Shown: positions 34,915 through 47,629 of the stretch, piece by piece
Layout: every line of letters begins with the position of its first letter
How positions within the stretch are numbered: the first letter of the stretch is position 1
Assembly: GCA_036346275.1 (NCBI GenBank)
Contig: CM070722.1
Location: 67,059,524 to 67,123,523, forward strand
Source: Otatea glauca
Lineage: Eukaryota > Streptophyta > Magnoliopsida > Poales > Poaceae
Reading direction: 5' to 3'
DNA: 64,000 nt
Position numbers and translations under genes: made by a program
The notes under the pieces: model-generated
The model's database searches: none
Told to the model about the DNA's origin: nothing
Seen by the model: the letters and a program-made list of their open reading frames with translations, nothing else

Positions 34915-37624
34915 ACGGCTTCATTCCTTCTCCACCAACACAGTCACCATCGTCCTCCTCACTCCCACTTCGCCATCGCACCAACACTCCCCAACCCGAA
35001 AGTGGAGGAGAGGATTCACCGACAATAGAAGGCCAGGGGGAATAGGTGCGGGTTTTTATCTCGGAACTGGCCAGCGCTCCACTCGAATCGCCTCTTGTTC
35101 CCCGGCTAATTCCAGTTCTTTTTGGTTTCATCTATGTATTTCATCTCGTGTTTCCTTTTTTTCGGGGACAGTGCGTGTTTCGAGTCGGGGAATGGCGAGG
35201 GCTCGCACGATCTCTTTGGTCGCCCTCTGCATCCTCGCCGCCGCTGCCGGAGGTGAGGATTTCCCCCCATTTTCAGCCGTTGCTTTTTTGTAAAAAGAAG
35301 AAGAAGAAGAGAGATTTAGATCCACAGTTGCATTGTAATGACAGTTAGATATTAAAAAGTAGTGACGTTTCTTTATATACGGTTTGTTTCAAATGCATTT
35401 ATCTTGTTTCCTTATCAAATACGGCGTTCTTTTGCCTTTTCAATTGTTAGTATAGGGTAATTGGGTTCAGCTGTAGGTATCGTATTTGATGCGCCTGTGT
35501 TTATCTATTCACAGTTGAAACACACTAGATTTTATCCTCCAAGAATATAATCTATAGATCGAGAAGCATCTTGAAATTTAAGTGGGAACCATTAACATTT
35601 AACAGCAACCTATTGCTGACATGCAAATTTGCGATTACCAGTTTACCTGTCCTGCCGGGGAAAAATGCTCGGCTGACATTGCTTCTATTTTTATTTGACA
35701 TCTTGTGAAATCAAGTAAAAACAGTATGGATAGAACTAGCTATGGTAGTTTATATATGCAATGCTAGTTTGAGGGAAGTTCCTTAGATATACATGAGGGC
35801 CATCTGCATGACTCGTGATTGCATCGCAAGCAGACCTTTGGTACATTGGTTATCCAAATGGGGCCTATAATACATTGTCAGACACCAGATGAATGGTATT
35901 TTAGCCAGCCATCCAGCCACCTGGCATTGTTCTTAAAATTTTTAAATAGTATACGTTTGGTCACCCCATCTACTAGTGATTATGTGGGAACAGTGAGTGC
36001 ACCTGTTCCTTGTGTACGACCTAGCAGACCTGTTTTTGCAACAGTGCCACCGGATAATCTGGCATCAACAGTGTGCCAGTATCAACTTAGATTCTTAGAA
36101 GGCCATCTGTAGCATAGCTCATTCCTTCAAGCAATCGTTCTGCATTTCATTGGCATGTTTGGACAAGTTTTAGGGTCTCTATTTGTTTGTGTCACCTAGA
36201 GTGAGCACACCAGTCAAATTTGTAGCCATCATTTATGACAAGCGTGTGAAATGTACAGGGGAAATAACTACAGATGCCGTTTTGTAGATGCTTATAAACA
36301 TTTTTCTGGTATTTCATGCATATATTTCTATCCTAGTCATGAGGTGTATGCATTATTTCCACTCATTTTCAAGTGATCATGTTGCATCCCAATGGCATAT
36401 ACTGACAAGGTTCAGAGTTTATAAATTTTCACTTAGCTCAGTGTGGCCAACAAGGAAACTCATTATTTATCAGTTCACACAAGCATATAAAAATTATGGA
36501 GTCAGTGACTCTATATGTCACCTTGTGACATTTTGTGTTGGAAACGATCAATTGTCTTTCAGATTGGAATATTATCCTTGCCTGTTAAGAAGGTAACACC
36601 CCTTCACTAACCTCTTCAATCCTCTGTTTAAAGTTTATCCCACTTTGGAATTGGTAGTGACAGATAAACAACCTTCATCCTTTTCAAACAACGCGATCTT
36701 GTTCTCTTTCGTTTACAGTTTGCTACTGCCCGTTTTGGCCTGGTAGTAACCACTAGCCATCAACTTCTGAGAAGGCCTGTTAAGTATTCGATTGGTGCTC
36801 TCCTCTCTCTCTCACGCACGCGACGCATGCGCACGCGAGACATGAAACGAGTGATCTGAAATATTTACACGTAAGACACAATAAGTACAGTCCAAATATC
36901 TTCTGGAAACAAATGATGTTTTTAGAACCTATTTCCTTGAGTCATTCACTCATTCTAACAACCTAATGCAAGTGTTTTTGTAATATATGTGCTTACATTG
37001 GTGGATTTCTGTGATGGTAGGTACCGGACTGGAGTAGGCAACCCAATTTTAAACTGCAGAATTTCTCCTTGACTGAAGAAGGTGGGTTGTAATAAGAAAT
37101 GGTGGTTCTATATGAGTGCATCTACTAAGAACAACTCATTTAACAAAGCAGCCTTTATTTGTTAATGAGTTAATGCCGGTGGAGTTCAGCTGCTGGGCAG
37201 GCCAGAAGAAGTGACTCGCAGGCTAACTTTTTTCCTTCATTACTTAGCCCTTGCAAATTAACTAGGGATAACATAGCTGCGCTTATATCATCATTTGCAG
37301 CAGTGTATAAGCATCCTTTTTATGTCACTTCTTTTACGCATGACAGTTCTGTTTTGAAATGAACTCTTATCGTCGTTAAAACTCTGACCATTCTTTGGTA
37401 TTTCCTTATTATAGAAATTGAGGGAGAGAACCGCAGTAAAGAAGAAAATGGAACCAGTGCAGCAGGATGATGAAGCCCTTGTTAAGCTTGAGAATGCTGT
37501 CATTGAACGTTCAAAAGCTGTTGATTCTGCTGTGCTGGGAAAATATAGTATATGCAGACGTGAAAATGAAAACTAGAAGGCAGATTCGAAGGTCCATCTG
37601 ATGCGAGATCAAATGATCATGGCC

Positions 37625-37835
37625 AGAATATATTCTGTGCTTGCCAAATCGAGGGACAAGCTTGATCTTTATCAGGAGCTACTTGCCAGGCTCGAGGAAA
37701 GCCAGCGCTTCCTCGGGGAAGCTACTGCTGAGAATATATTCTGTTGAGGAACAAGCTTGATCTTTATCAGGAGCTACTTGCCAGGCTCAAGGAAAGCCAG
37801 CGCTCCCTCGGGGAAGCTACTGCTGATGCTGAACT
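37625..37835 (+). repeat. Tandem duplication inside GAUT3 exon 3
   Basis: The segment starting AGAATATATTCTGT at 37625 recurs at 37731 and runs to about 37835. The second copy lacks 11 bases (the CTTGCCAAATC region) and otherwise differs by about three substitutions. The net offset of 95 bases is not a multiple of three, so the duplication breaks the frame. Confidence 0.9.
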
Positions 37836-39169
37836 TCCTAAGAGGTGATTGTCTGTTTGAACCGTTCTTTTGGCCAAAATTTTCTGCACTATCGATTTCT
37901 TTCTTCTCTAATTTAGTGCTTCTGAGAGAGTCAAAGCAATGGGTCAAGTTTTATCAAAAGCAAGATATCAACTGTACGATTGCAAGGCAATCACTCAGCG
38001 ATTGAGAGCAATGCTTCAGTCAGCTGATGAGCAAGTCAGGAGCTTAAAGAAGCAGAGCACCTTTGTGAGCCAGTTGGTGGCAAAGACAATCCCAAATGGC
38101 ATCCATTGCTTGTCCATGCGCTTAACAATAGGCTATTACCTTCTCTCTCCAGAGAAAAGAAAGTTTCCCAAGGGTGAGAACTTGGAAAATGCTGATCTTT
38201 ATCACTATGCCCTTTTTTTGGACAATGTTTTAGCAGCATCAGGTGTGGTCAACTCAACTATCATGAACGCAAAGGTGAGTGCTATCTGAACCTCAAATTG
38301 GAGATGCAATTTCTTTGGTTACAGTGTATAACTGTAGGAGCCAATTCAGTAGCAGTCGCTCATCTTATTGATGCAAAACCACAGGAGCCTGAGAAACATG
38401 TATTCCATCTTGTTACCGACAAGCTGAACCTTGGAGCAATGAACATGTGGTTTTTATTGAATCCACCTGGAGACGCAACAATTCATGTTGAAAATGTGGA
38501 TGACTTCAAATGGTTAAACTCTTCATACTGCCCTGTTCTGAAGCAGGTTGAGTCTGCTGCCATGAAAGAGTACTATTTTAAGGCAGATCGTCCAAAAACT
38601 CTCTCTGCTGGTTTTTCCAATCTGAAATATCGAAACCCGAAGTATCTGTCCATGCTCAACCATTTAAGATTTTACCCCCCACAAGTCTATCCTAAGTTGA
38701 ATAAAATCCTTTTCTTGGATGATGACATAGTTGTCCAGAAGGATCTGTCAGGACTCTGGGAAGTCGATCTTAATGGGAATGTAAATGGTGCCGTGGAAAC
38801 ATGCGGGAAGAGTTTTCACCGATTTGACAAGTACCTCAATTTTTCAAATCCACATATTGCTCATAATTTTGATCCTAATGCATGTGGGTGGGCTTATGGA
38901 ATGAATATGTTTGATCTGGAAGAATGGAAGAAGGACATCACTGGCATTTACCACAAATGGCAGAACATGGTGAGTTAGAAATACAGTTTATATTCGTTTA
39001 CTGCTTGCACTTTACTGTAGTTTATAGTGCCTTGGTGTTCTTACAGAATCGGTTTGCTCACATGGTGTCTAGCGTTTAAGATTTTCAGATTCCCATCAAG
39101 TGATTTTTTGCATTGTGCGTAGTCTTTTATTTACGAGTACGATTGCATTTGAACCTGTAATTACTTTTG

Positions 39170-39500
39170 ATCAGGGTTTACATTACCGAACAAAGTTGGA
39201 AAATCGCTACCCCGTCGGTACCGATTTTTGTCGAAAATCGGTAGAAACCGAACGAATTGCAAAACTTTTTTGAATTCGGCAGTCAAAAAGCGGCGAAAAA
39301 ACGAAAACCGACCGGTTTGACCAATTTTCAATCCGTTTTGTTCGATTTTCTACCTAGATTGGCACATTCAACGTCTGGTTTTCGATTTTTGACTAGTTTT
39401 GTTTGATTTTTGATCGATTTTATCCGATTTTCGACCGGTTTACATCGAAAATCGGCACACTCAAGGAAAATTGAAAAAAAATGCAGAAAATTTGAATAAA
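39170..39500. repeat. AT-rich repetitive insertion in the last GAUT3 intron
   Basis: This part of the intron between 38970 and 39623 contains many copies of TCGATTTT/AAAATCG words (for example CGAAAATCGGTAGAAACCG and TCGATTTTTGACTAG) with local inverted pairing. It resembles a decayed MITE-like insertion. No target duplication was identified. Confidence 0.4.
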
Positions 39501-39902
39501 TCCTAATTAATCTATAAAACACCTTAGAGAAATTTCAACAATTTTTGAATACATTTAGTGATTCTAGAAATACATTTACCAAATCTTAGTGTACTTCACA
39601 CTTTGTTTCCCCTCTTTTTGCAGAATGAAAACAGGCTTCTCTGGAAGCTCGGGACACTACCGCCTGGTCTGCTAACTTTCTTCTACAAGCTGACACATCC
39701 CCTGGACAAATCATGGCATGCGCTCGGCTTAGGGTACAACCCAACCATCGAGCGCTCAGAAATAGATAATGCAGCGGTGATCCACTACAACGGGAACATG
39801 AAACCATGGCTGGAGATTGCAATGACGAAGTACCGACCTTACTGGACAAAGTACGTCAATTATGAGCATTCCTTTGTTCGTGGATGCAAGATCAGTAAAT
39901 AG

Positions 39903-40379
39903 ACGCTTCGTGAAGCATTAATTCTTCTTTGATGAACTTTGGAGCAACTGGGACCATGAAAGAAGCTCGTCCCTTGATAGTAGTACACTCCATCTACTGC
40001 ATGTTCTTTATTCGTGTTATTCGATTTGTTAGGTATTTTGTGTATGTACTTACCTCGTCCATTTGTAGTGCTTTCTCCGCTAGTCTATTGTGGGCTTTCT
40101 TTTCAATCCTTTCTCTTTGTTTTTTTTCTCTTGAAAAGAAGAACATGAACACTGTGATTCCCATCAGCTGATAAACGCAGTCTGTCTCAATTTGTGTCAG
40201 TAATGCTGTCATTTGGCCTGTCTTTGCAAGTGATTCTTGTTTTGCAGCATTGTCTACGGCCATCTCTGAACTGATTTCTGAAATCTGGATGGTCTGACCC
40301 GTTCGTTCCAAGATGAACGGTCAGGATCTACCACAAACTGCTGCTCCGCTCAAGGCAAATACACGCTACGAAATGTGCC
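39903..40379. other. GAUT3 3' flank
   Basis: Probable 3' UTR and spacer. No separate gene is seen. Confidence 0.45.
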
Positions 40380-41523
40380 TCGTTGCAATTAGCCAGCCTC
40401 GTCGTCTCCAAAACCCAAGTGGGCGCCGCTCCCTTCTCGGCCTCGCCGGCGCCGCCGCATGGGTTCCCGGCCATCGCGCGCCTTCCTCCGCCTCACCGGA
40501 TAGTTCGAGTGGATCGTCATCGAGGAGGGGAAGGTTCCCCAACCGTCGCCGCAGCAGTTGAGGTACTCTTCTCTCCGTCTACTCCTTGCCTCGACCTGCT
40601 CACTACCGCGGTAGTACTGCGTAGGAAAATGCATTTGTTGGTACTAGTCTGGATGGGAATTTCCGTTGTTTTTCAATAACGTGTGCTATGCTGTGAATCG
40701 ATGAGCGTGCTTGCCGTCATGTGTGAGAAATTATTGATTTCGATTTTGCACTGATGTCTGAGAAGCGACCAAAATGAGGGATTGACCAATGTTGAGGAGT
40801 CCGATATGAACTCATTTACATTGCATTAGCCCAAGGAATGTTACATTGCAGTAGTAACATTGTGTATGTTTATGGACTCTTTTCTTATTAGGGTGGTTAT
40901 TGGGTAGTTGAATTAATATATCAAATTTGCTGTTTGGACAAATCTATCTTCGGTGTTAAGTTGTGGTTTTCACGCTATGTGTGCAGCCATGTAGCTGTCT
41001 CTGTTTCTCGAAATCTATACTTGTCGACAATACAAGCACAAATATACAAAAGATCGTTGCATGTCTTTTGTAATTTTCAAGTATTCATTTTACACTTCTG
41101 TTTGAGCTTTGAAGTGGCCATGATATTTACTATACCGCATTTTTAGCTCTCTCGGTGACTTATTAGTTGGCAGTTGTAACACATAGGGACATGAAGGATT
41201 GCGTGTTACCACCAAGAGTTGCATCTGTCCATATGATTTGATTGTTGAACCATATCTAGATTTTGACATGGTAACCATCGGATCAGCATATATGTTAGCA
41301 GTTTGTATATTGAGATATTCGGGTTTGACTTCAAGCAGTGTCACAGACCCATAAATAACACCTCTTGGTCAGAGGTATTCTCACTGGTAAATGAAAGGCG
41401 TGCTTTCAGAATTTAGATATGTCTAGCAGGGCTAGTGAAGAATAATACATTCAAGATTTCAGCCAGACTTAAGAAGTACGGTGACTTCTTTAGTTGACAC
41501 AACTTATTGGCATAGCAGTTTGT

Positions 41524-41684
41524 CACAATAACAACAACAACCAAGCTTTTTGTCCCAGACAAGTTGGGATAGGAATACCCAATCAAAGTAAATAAAACCC
41601 CTAAACATTCGATCTTATGTCATGGTTCCGGTACATAGATCGCTAGCTTTCATACATTCCTATCCAACGCCAACTCTTTGGATA
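41524..41684 (-). mobile_element. Au-type SINE
   Basis: Read on the minus strand, the element ends with the characteristic Au SINE 3' part. On the plus strand this is an ACAACAACAACCAAG run followed by TTGTCCCAGACAAGTTGGGATAGG-like sequence. It is flanked by CAGTTTGT at 41516-41523 and 41685-41692, consistent with a target duplication. At 161 bp it is a little shorter than the usual element of about 180 bp. Confidence 0.75.
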
Positions 41685-41795
41685 CAGTTTGTTAATCATT
41701 GGTTTTTTCCTGTTGGTGGTCATAGACATTTGTTTAGTAATCCTTGATAACATGCCTATAGAAGAGTACATGTTGCTTGTGTACAACATAAATTA

Positions 41796-41819
41796 CTCTC
41801 TCTCTCTCTCTCTCTCTCT
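41796..41819. repeat. (CT)n microsatellite
   Basis: An uninterrupted run of about 12 CT units. Confidence 0.95.
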
Positions 41820-43369
41820 TTTTGCATAGCTTTGATCTTCAGAATTCAACAAGCTAGGCAAACTGTGGTTGTCTGATCGAGTATTTTATTCGCTAGATTT
41901 TGTCCATTGTTAATTAGTGATCATATCATAAGCTTTTGTCTGATGGTTTGGTTACACACGCGAGAGTTTTACTGGACAAGATCCCAAGAAAATTTATTGA
42001 GGATAGCCAGAAAGAGATGTATTTACAGCAGGCCTAAATAATAAATAGTGGGATCCATGATGTGATGGAGCTGTATGAAGTTTGCTAGGGACAAGCTGGG
42101 TTTCCTTATGAACCCAAAAAGCATGATTTCTCTTTCCTCAAACAATAGCAGCTTAAAATGTAAGGAATGGGCAAATCAACATCAGAATCTGCCAAAAAAG
42201 AGAAAGCAGAATCACTTGGTTATCATCATTGATTTGTCTATTACTCTATTTGCAACCTTCTTCAAGATTTGTGTAGTTTTTTTACCTTTTATTTGGCATT
42301 ATGTGGTATATATATTGCCTTCCCTGGAAATTGCTATATTTTTACTAACGCTCATGTTGTCAATTTTTTGGATGTAGGTTTTAGACAGAATGGGAATAGA
42401 TTCGTAGATTGTTTTTCCCAGTTGAAACTGAGCTTTGTATCAGTGTCATAGCATGGCTCATTCCTCCATCTGTAAATATTAACTACTATGCCTATATTGT
42501 GATGTGGTGCTTCTATTGACTTTTTTTTATAAAAATAAAATATGTTTAGAACATCGTCAAGATTGCCTTTATACTAGCAGTGAGAGGTTATGTAGTTCAT
42601 AAAAAATCTATGTTAAGATCTCTTAATATTTCCAGTACTTTTCCTTTATGACGTACTTAAAGTGCCGATGTTGCTGGTTGCTTCCAAATTCCCACGATGC
42701 TTTTGCCTTGTTCACTGAACAGTGCCCTGCTTTTTCATCCAGGAACTGGAGCGAGACATGGAAACTCTAGATATAGTAAACCCAGTGCTGTTCTTGTGCT
42801 GCCAGACTTCCATCAGGTATGCTTGGTGGACTTTCACAATACATCTTAATAAGAACATACGGTAATGCTATTGATTGATGTTGCCATCATACTTGGTGCA
42901 AATATATATGTTTCTATATCTTGTGTTCCACTAGAAATGTTGTCTCTTTTAGCCATGCACGTTGCACAGTGGGTGCCAAACAACCCAGACATTGCTGTTT
43001 TCTGTGTACTGCTATTAACTATTTCCAGTTTGTACAACATTTTGAAAGTGTCTTGGATCGCTTTCAATGTACCACATGTATGCCTAATTCCATTTATCCT
43101 CGTTTCTTTGGTCATTTCCTTTTGAATCTTTTCCCGCTTCGCGTTCAGTACTCTGTCTGAATGCTCACTGGTTCTTGTTCGGATAGGTTCAACAGGTAGA
43201 TTCTGTAGTTGGAGTTCCTCAAAGTCCTGGTGTTGTTTTACAAGAACAAAACAGTAACCGACCTGGTATGTATATATATATGAGCTGGTCACCAGGTTCC
43301 TTTATGGTCAGATCGATGGAACCACATGCATTCCCATGTTCTGTTATGTTCTCCAAATCTTTTTTCTCA

Positions 43370-46300
43370 TAATGCATCATCTCGATCTTTATGTGCAATT
43401 TTCTCATTGGATGCTCTGCATGCATGTTCGTGGCAGACGAAAACGACTCCCGCTATATACACTAACACTACCACTGCAAATAATTCATGAACTGTGTGTG
43501 ACAAACTGTATGGTTCGAAGTTCAAACCAGGGGAAAGGAAAAAAGACCGCATGCGTGCCAAAAGACATGGTCGTTCGATCTGGGGGCCGCAGCTACGTAC
43601 AGATGTTTTCGCCGTGTGCACGTGTGCACGAACTTGTCCCATTGGAGTTACATCACGCATTAATTCATGCTGGCGCAGCTGTTGATTGACTCGGTGTTTG
43701 TTGAGTCGAAACATTGATGGTTTGATTGATCCAGTCGTGAGGACATTGCACATGCCTCCATGAAACGCGCGGTTTGCGCCGCACTGTTCATCAGGAAATG
43801 CAATCCTCCATCCGTGGATATATATATATATTCTTCAAAATCTCTCAGCCGCAGCCGCTACAGTGAGTACATCACAACTTGACTCTTGCTTAATCATATT
43901 TGTCCTAATTATGCTGTGTCGTGTCAAATTGGAATTAGCAGATTTGGTTTGTGCTGCTAAACATTAGTTATGAGCTTGCTGGTGATATTAACATGCTTGT
44001 ATTGTTGGAGTAGATGCATGGTCAAATGATTTGATGCCAGCACGGAGGAGACTCCGCTCCAGCTGTATGCATGCATGCTTGTGTTGCTAGATGTCTTGCA
44101 CAGGGCATAAGCATATTCTTGGAAGCCTTAGCTTCTCACGGTAATTTTTTTTTTTTGCAAATATAACCCTTCCTGATAAATTTGTAAAAATAATCTCCTG
44201 CTCGACCACGGAAAGTGCGCTACGTCCGAGGAGGGGCGGCTAGTGAGGTGGCTATTTTTACACACCTATTCGAAAGAGGCCAGATTTGTAAAAAAAAATA
44301 TTTGCGAGGGGCTAGAAAAACAAAGGACTCTATTATCTTCTTCTTGTACCACCTGAAACTTTGGATCATCATCATCATCACGTAAACAAAAGAAAGAAAT
44401 ATCTCATGTATAGTACACCATGTGTATCCTTGCATGCATTGGTCAGTCAGTCACTCGCAATAAGGAGTGGCAGAATGATGGCATATGGTTATTCTTTGGA
44501 GCAGCAAGAGAGGCAATTAGGACGTATTCTAAGCACTACTAAACATCACATGATCACCACCATTTGGAAAGGGATGGGGATGGGGCCTACCCCTAATGAT
44601 CCTTTTTAGACAAACACACCACAGCAGGTGTTTGTGTCTCTAGTGGTACTAGGAGATGATAGCCTGGTTTAAGATACTGCCTAGTGATCTTGAGACATGT
44701 GCTGCTAGTAATGCTTCATTAAAGGGTGAATACGGGACGCACTTGGTGCAAACACACACACACACACACAATATAGTAGTACTAATTTTAAAAAAAAAAT
44801 TTGTTAAGTTTTGCAGCCTAGCTAGCTAGAGAAGACTATAGCAGTATAGCTAGGGGCCGGGATGATGTAGTGCAACCTACGGCCAAATACTTTATACGTT
44901 TTGGAGCATATCTTTCAGTGATCACAAGAGGCTAGCTAGCTACTGAGTCTACCCTGTTCAACTGCTGCCCCATTGGAGGCAGGGGGTTGCTTTGCTACAA
45001 ATGGAATCAACGGGGGACGATACAGAACTGGACAAGATATCAATTTTCTTCCTCCTCCTCTTTCTCTTTTCTTTTGCTCATCGGTAGGTGCAGGCTTAAA
45101 TCAGTTGGGAATTGGGATACGCCCTAATGTACGCATAGGAATTTGTTGATTTGTTCTTTTTTATATGCTAGAATTTTGTTATATGATGAATATTGGAGCA
45201 TTGATTAATTTGGTGTGTGTGTGTAGAGGCATGGTACGTGGGAGAGGGAGAGGGAGAGGGAGAGGGAGCGGTGATCGAGTACATGTGGGTGTGAGTTGAG
45301 AGGTGAAGAGAGAGATGAGATTGAGGGGCTGGGGCATGCATGCATGTGATGGTTGGCCCAGCTATCAAGTCGAGCTTCTATTGCGCTTTCTTGTCAAGGG
45401 ACAAGGGGTATCCCTATTGCATCTATTTGCTTGTAGAAACGGAACATTTGTTTCCAGCTATCGGCTTGGAGTTGGAAAACGCTACTATTAGCCTATAGTG
45501 CATCCAGTGTACCATACATCCATCCATCCATCCATCCAGGCCATAGCCACACCCACACTTGGACAAGCCAAGACCTCTCCCCTCGCCTCGCCTCGCTGGA
45601 AATAAAAGACACGCCCTTTTTGCTTTCACTCCTTTCTCTTTTTTGAATGTGGATGTACCTGTACGTGACATGTGTCATCTTTCATGCTCCACCGCCGTAA
45701 CATGTCGGCATCACAACGGCTCCGTCCATCGCGGCAATTCCCTGACAAGCATGACAGGTGATAGGTCCCACCTTCCTGCCACAGAATAGGACCATGGCAA
45801 GTACCTGCCGAGCTCTAGAGCCACGGTACTTTGTCCTAACGAGCTCTGGGTACCGCGATCCCTCGTCTATTGCGGTGGGTCCACCGGACGTGCTGCACTT
45901 ACGGGAGGTGCTATGATATCAATGACCTGCTATGGTAAGTGATATGTGTTGTCTGTGAATACTTCCGTGGATAGGAATGTGGCTAGAGTTGTAATTTTTT
46001 TCGAACAGAGGCAAAAGGTGAAAAAAAAATGTGCAACAGAACCGAATATGCCAAAGCTTCGTGGCTGCATTGACCTGACATATGAGAGAAGAAAAGGCAG
46101 TATATACTGCTGCTCTGTGTCCATACGGTTGGCATTTAATTATGTAGGGATGCTAATTCGAGAGAAAATTGAACATTATTATATCTGACTAGAACATTTA
46201 CAATATTACTGTGAAATTATTTTAAACATTCGAACAAGACAAAAAATCAGATCCCTATAGTATATCAAACTTTGACATAAGTCAAGATTTAGCAACTTCG

Positions 46301-46786
46301 AAAACATATAAATCAAGATAGTATTAATTTGAAGCTAGCTAATAATTTACTGCTGGGAATTAAACTATGGTCTTAGTGAGAAAAGCCAATACCTTAACAA
46401 TTAATTGCTAGACTTCTGATAATTAAGGATTTCCTGTAATACTGTGGAACATGCTAGCTAGAGCACAGGGGAAGGGGGCCATCACCTTACTTGGGATTTT
46501 GTCTAGTTTCTGAGCCTGCATGCATGATCATGGAGAAACTAATTAAGCATGCGTGCCTATAATTGTATGCCAAATATAAAATGGATGGTTAATTTGTTTT
46601 GCTTTCTTCTCTTCTGCGATATTTGAAATATTCTCTTCTGCATATATAGATTTACTGGTACAAGTGTTGTCAGCTTCATTCGCCCGTGATGCGATGTGTT
46701 AGGTCTTAATTCAAATCATCATGTCGGGCCATCCTCTGAGCTCTGATCAGAGCAGCTTTCTAATTAGTTAGCACAAATGAGCAGCT
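43370..46786. other. Gene-poor intergenic DNA with simple repeats
   Basis: No exon or RNA gene is supported. Simple repeats present: (CA)n at about 44752-44770, GGGAGA repeats at about 45242-45268 and CATC repeats at about 45517-45538. A GA/CT-rich patch lies at 45050-45070. Short open frames in both strands overlap the repeats and look non-coding. Confidence 0.5.
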
Positions 46787-46789
46787 TTA

Positions 46790-47195
46790 GAGCCTGTTTG
46801 GGAGCTGCCACATTGAAAAAAAGTTTGATTTGTTGTTATCGTAGCAGTTGTAGTCGGGCGGTGTGGTTTTTCTTGTTATGTCATGAAGCGAACCGTCTGC
46901 TGCAATGTAACTTTTGAGGGCTAACCGAAATGGAAGGTAGCAACATAGCGAAGTACAATGGCGTCGGAGTGAGGAGGTGACGTGGAGGCGGCGAGGCGGG
47001 GTGGCAAAGGTCGGGAAGGCGGAGCGAGCGAGTTAGGAGGTGTTCAAGCGAAGCCACAGCTGAAAAGCTCCTCCTCAGCAGCTGTAGCTTTTGGGGACGC
47101 TTCTGTTGTGGCTTAGCTCCCCAGCTGCTTTGCAGTCATACTGTTTGGAGGAGCTTTTGATCCAAAGCTAAAGCAAAGCTCCTCCAAATAGCCCC
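46790..47195. mobile_element. Inverted-repeat DNA element, copy 2
   Basis: The 406-bp element has ends GAGCCTGTTTGGGA and the reverse complement of GGGGCTATTTGGAG, with TTA duplications at 46787-46789 and 47196-47198. Its interior matches the order of landmarks of 30278-30698 (GAGGCGGCGAGG, CACAGCTGAAAAGCTC, GCAGCTGTAGCTTTTGGGG). The TTA target points to the PIF/Harbinger superfamily. Confidence 0.75.
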
Positions 47196-47629
47196 TTAGT
47201 AGTTAGTCACTGTAGGATCAAGGACAACCGACTAGAGGGGGGGGTGAATAGGAGGTTTCTAAATTTTTCAAAACTATTTAGTAATTACGAATGACCCTAA
47301 GATATAAAGATACAAATTGCAAATTCACACTAAATATCTTTAGCAATCACGTGAGACACTATGACAATTCAAGCGTAGCAAAAACACTATTGAGCACAAA
47401 GACTACCAAGAATATGTTATTAATGAAATAGATTCTCAACAACGAAAAATACAAATCACAAAATAGGAGACAAGAAATTTAACCCGTGGTCTCGGAGACT
47501 TGCCGGTCTCCCCTACTCCACGTTGAGGTGACTTGAATCACTCCAAGTCGGCTCCACTCGCTTGAGCCTTCATCGATCACTAATGTAGTTCTTCCCCGCT
47601 CCGGGTAGGCGAATTCCGGCCTTCACAAC

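Larger units (their letters stand above)
35192..39902 (+). pseudogene. GAUT3: GAUT3-like galacturonosyltransferase, N-terminal half disrupted
   Basis: Family role: GT8 enzyme transferring galacturonic acid in Golgi pectin synthesis. Recognisable exons: 35192-35252 (hydrophobic signal-anchor-like start), 37021-37081 (VPDWSRQPNFKLQNF), 37415-37844, 37917-38274, 38385-38969 and 39624-39902. The catalytic part is intact: LDDDIVVQKDL with the DxD-type metal site, CGWAYGMNMFDL, and HYNGNMKPW near the end. Exon 3 is damaged. Its frame shifts near 37470, a TAG replaces an expected Glu codon at 37574-37576, and a tandem duplication shifts frame again with a TGA at 37745-37747. Exons 1 and 2 do not join in phase, so an exon may be missing. 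The last three exons remain open, and ATG 37939 would give a 399-residue GT8 protein without a membrane anchor. It is most likely a pseudogene, though a truncated product is possible. Confidence 0.85.
40380..43326 (+). other. Possible unrecognised spliced transcript
   Basis: Three exon-like pieces are seen: a GC-rich block at about 40380-40561 ending at a GAG/GTACTC donor, 42743-42816 (CAG acceptor, CAG/GTATGC donor), and from about 43189 (after TAG) into a frame open to about 43366. Read in one frame, the last two join without a stop and encode a short Ser/Val/Gln-rich sequence (KPSAVLVLPDFHQ then VQQVDSVVGVPQSP). The frame of the first block does not join them cleanly, so it may be a non-coding first exon. 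I do not recognise a family. Evidence for coding is weak. Confidence 0.3.

Noticed and set aside
34856..35131. 91-codon minus-strand frame upstream of GAUT3
   Set aside because: It overlaps the GAUT3 promoter and leader, has no recognisable motif, and its GC content explains the open frame.
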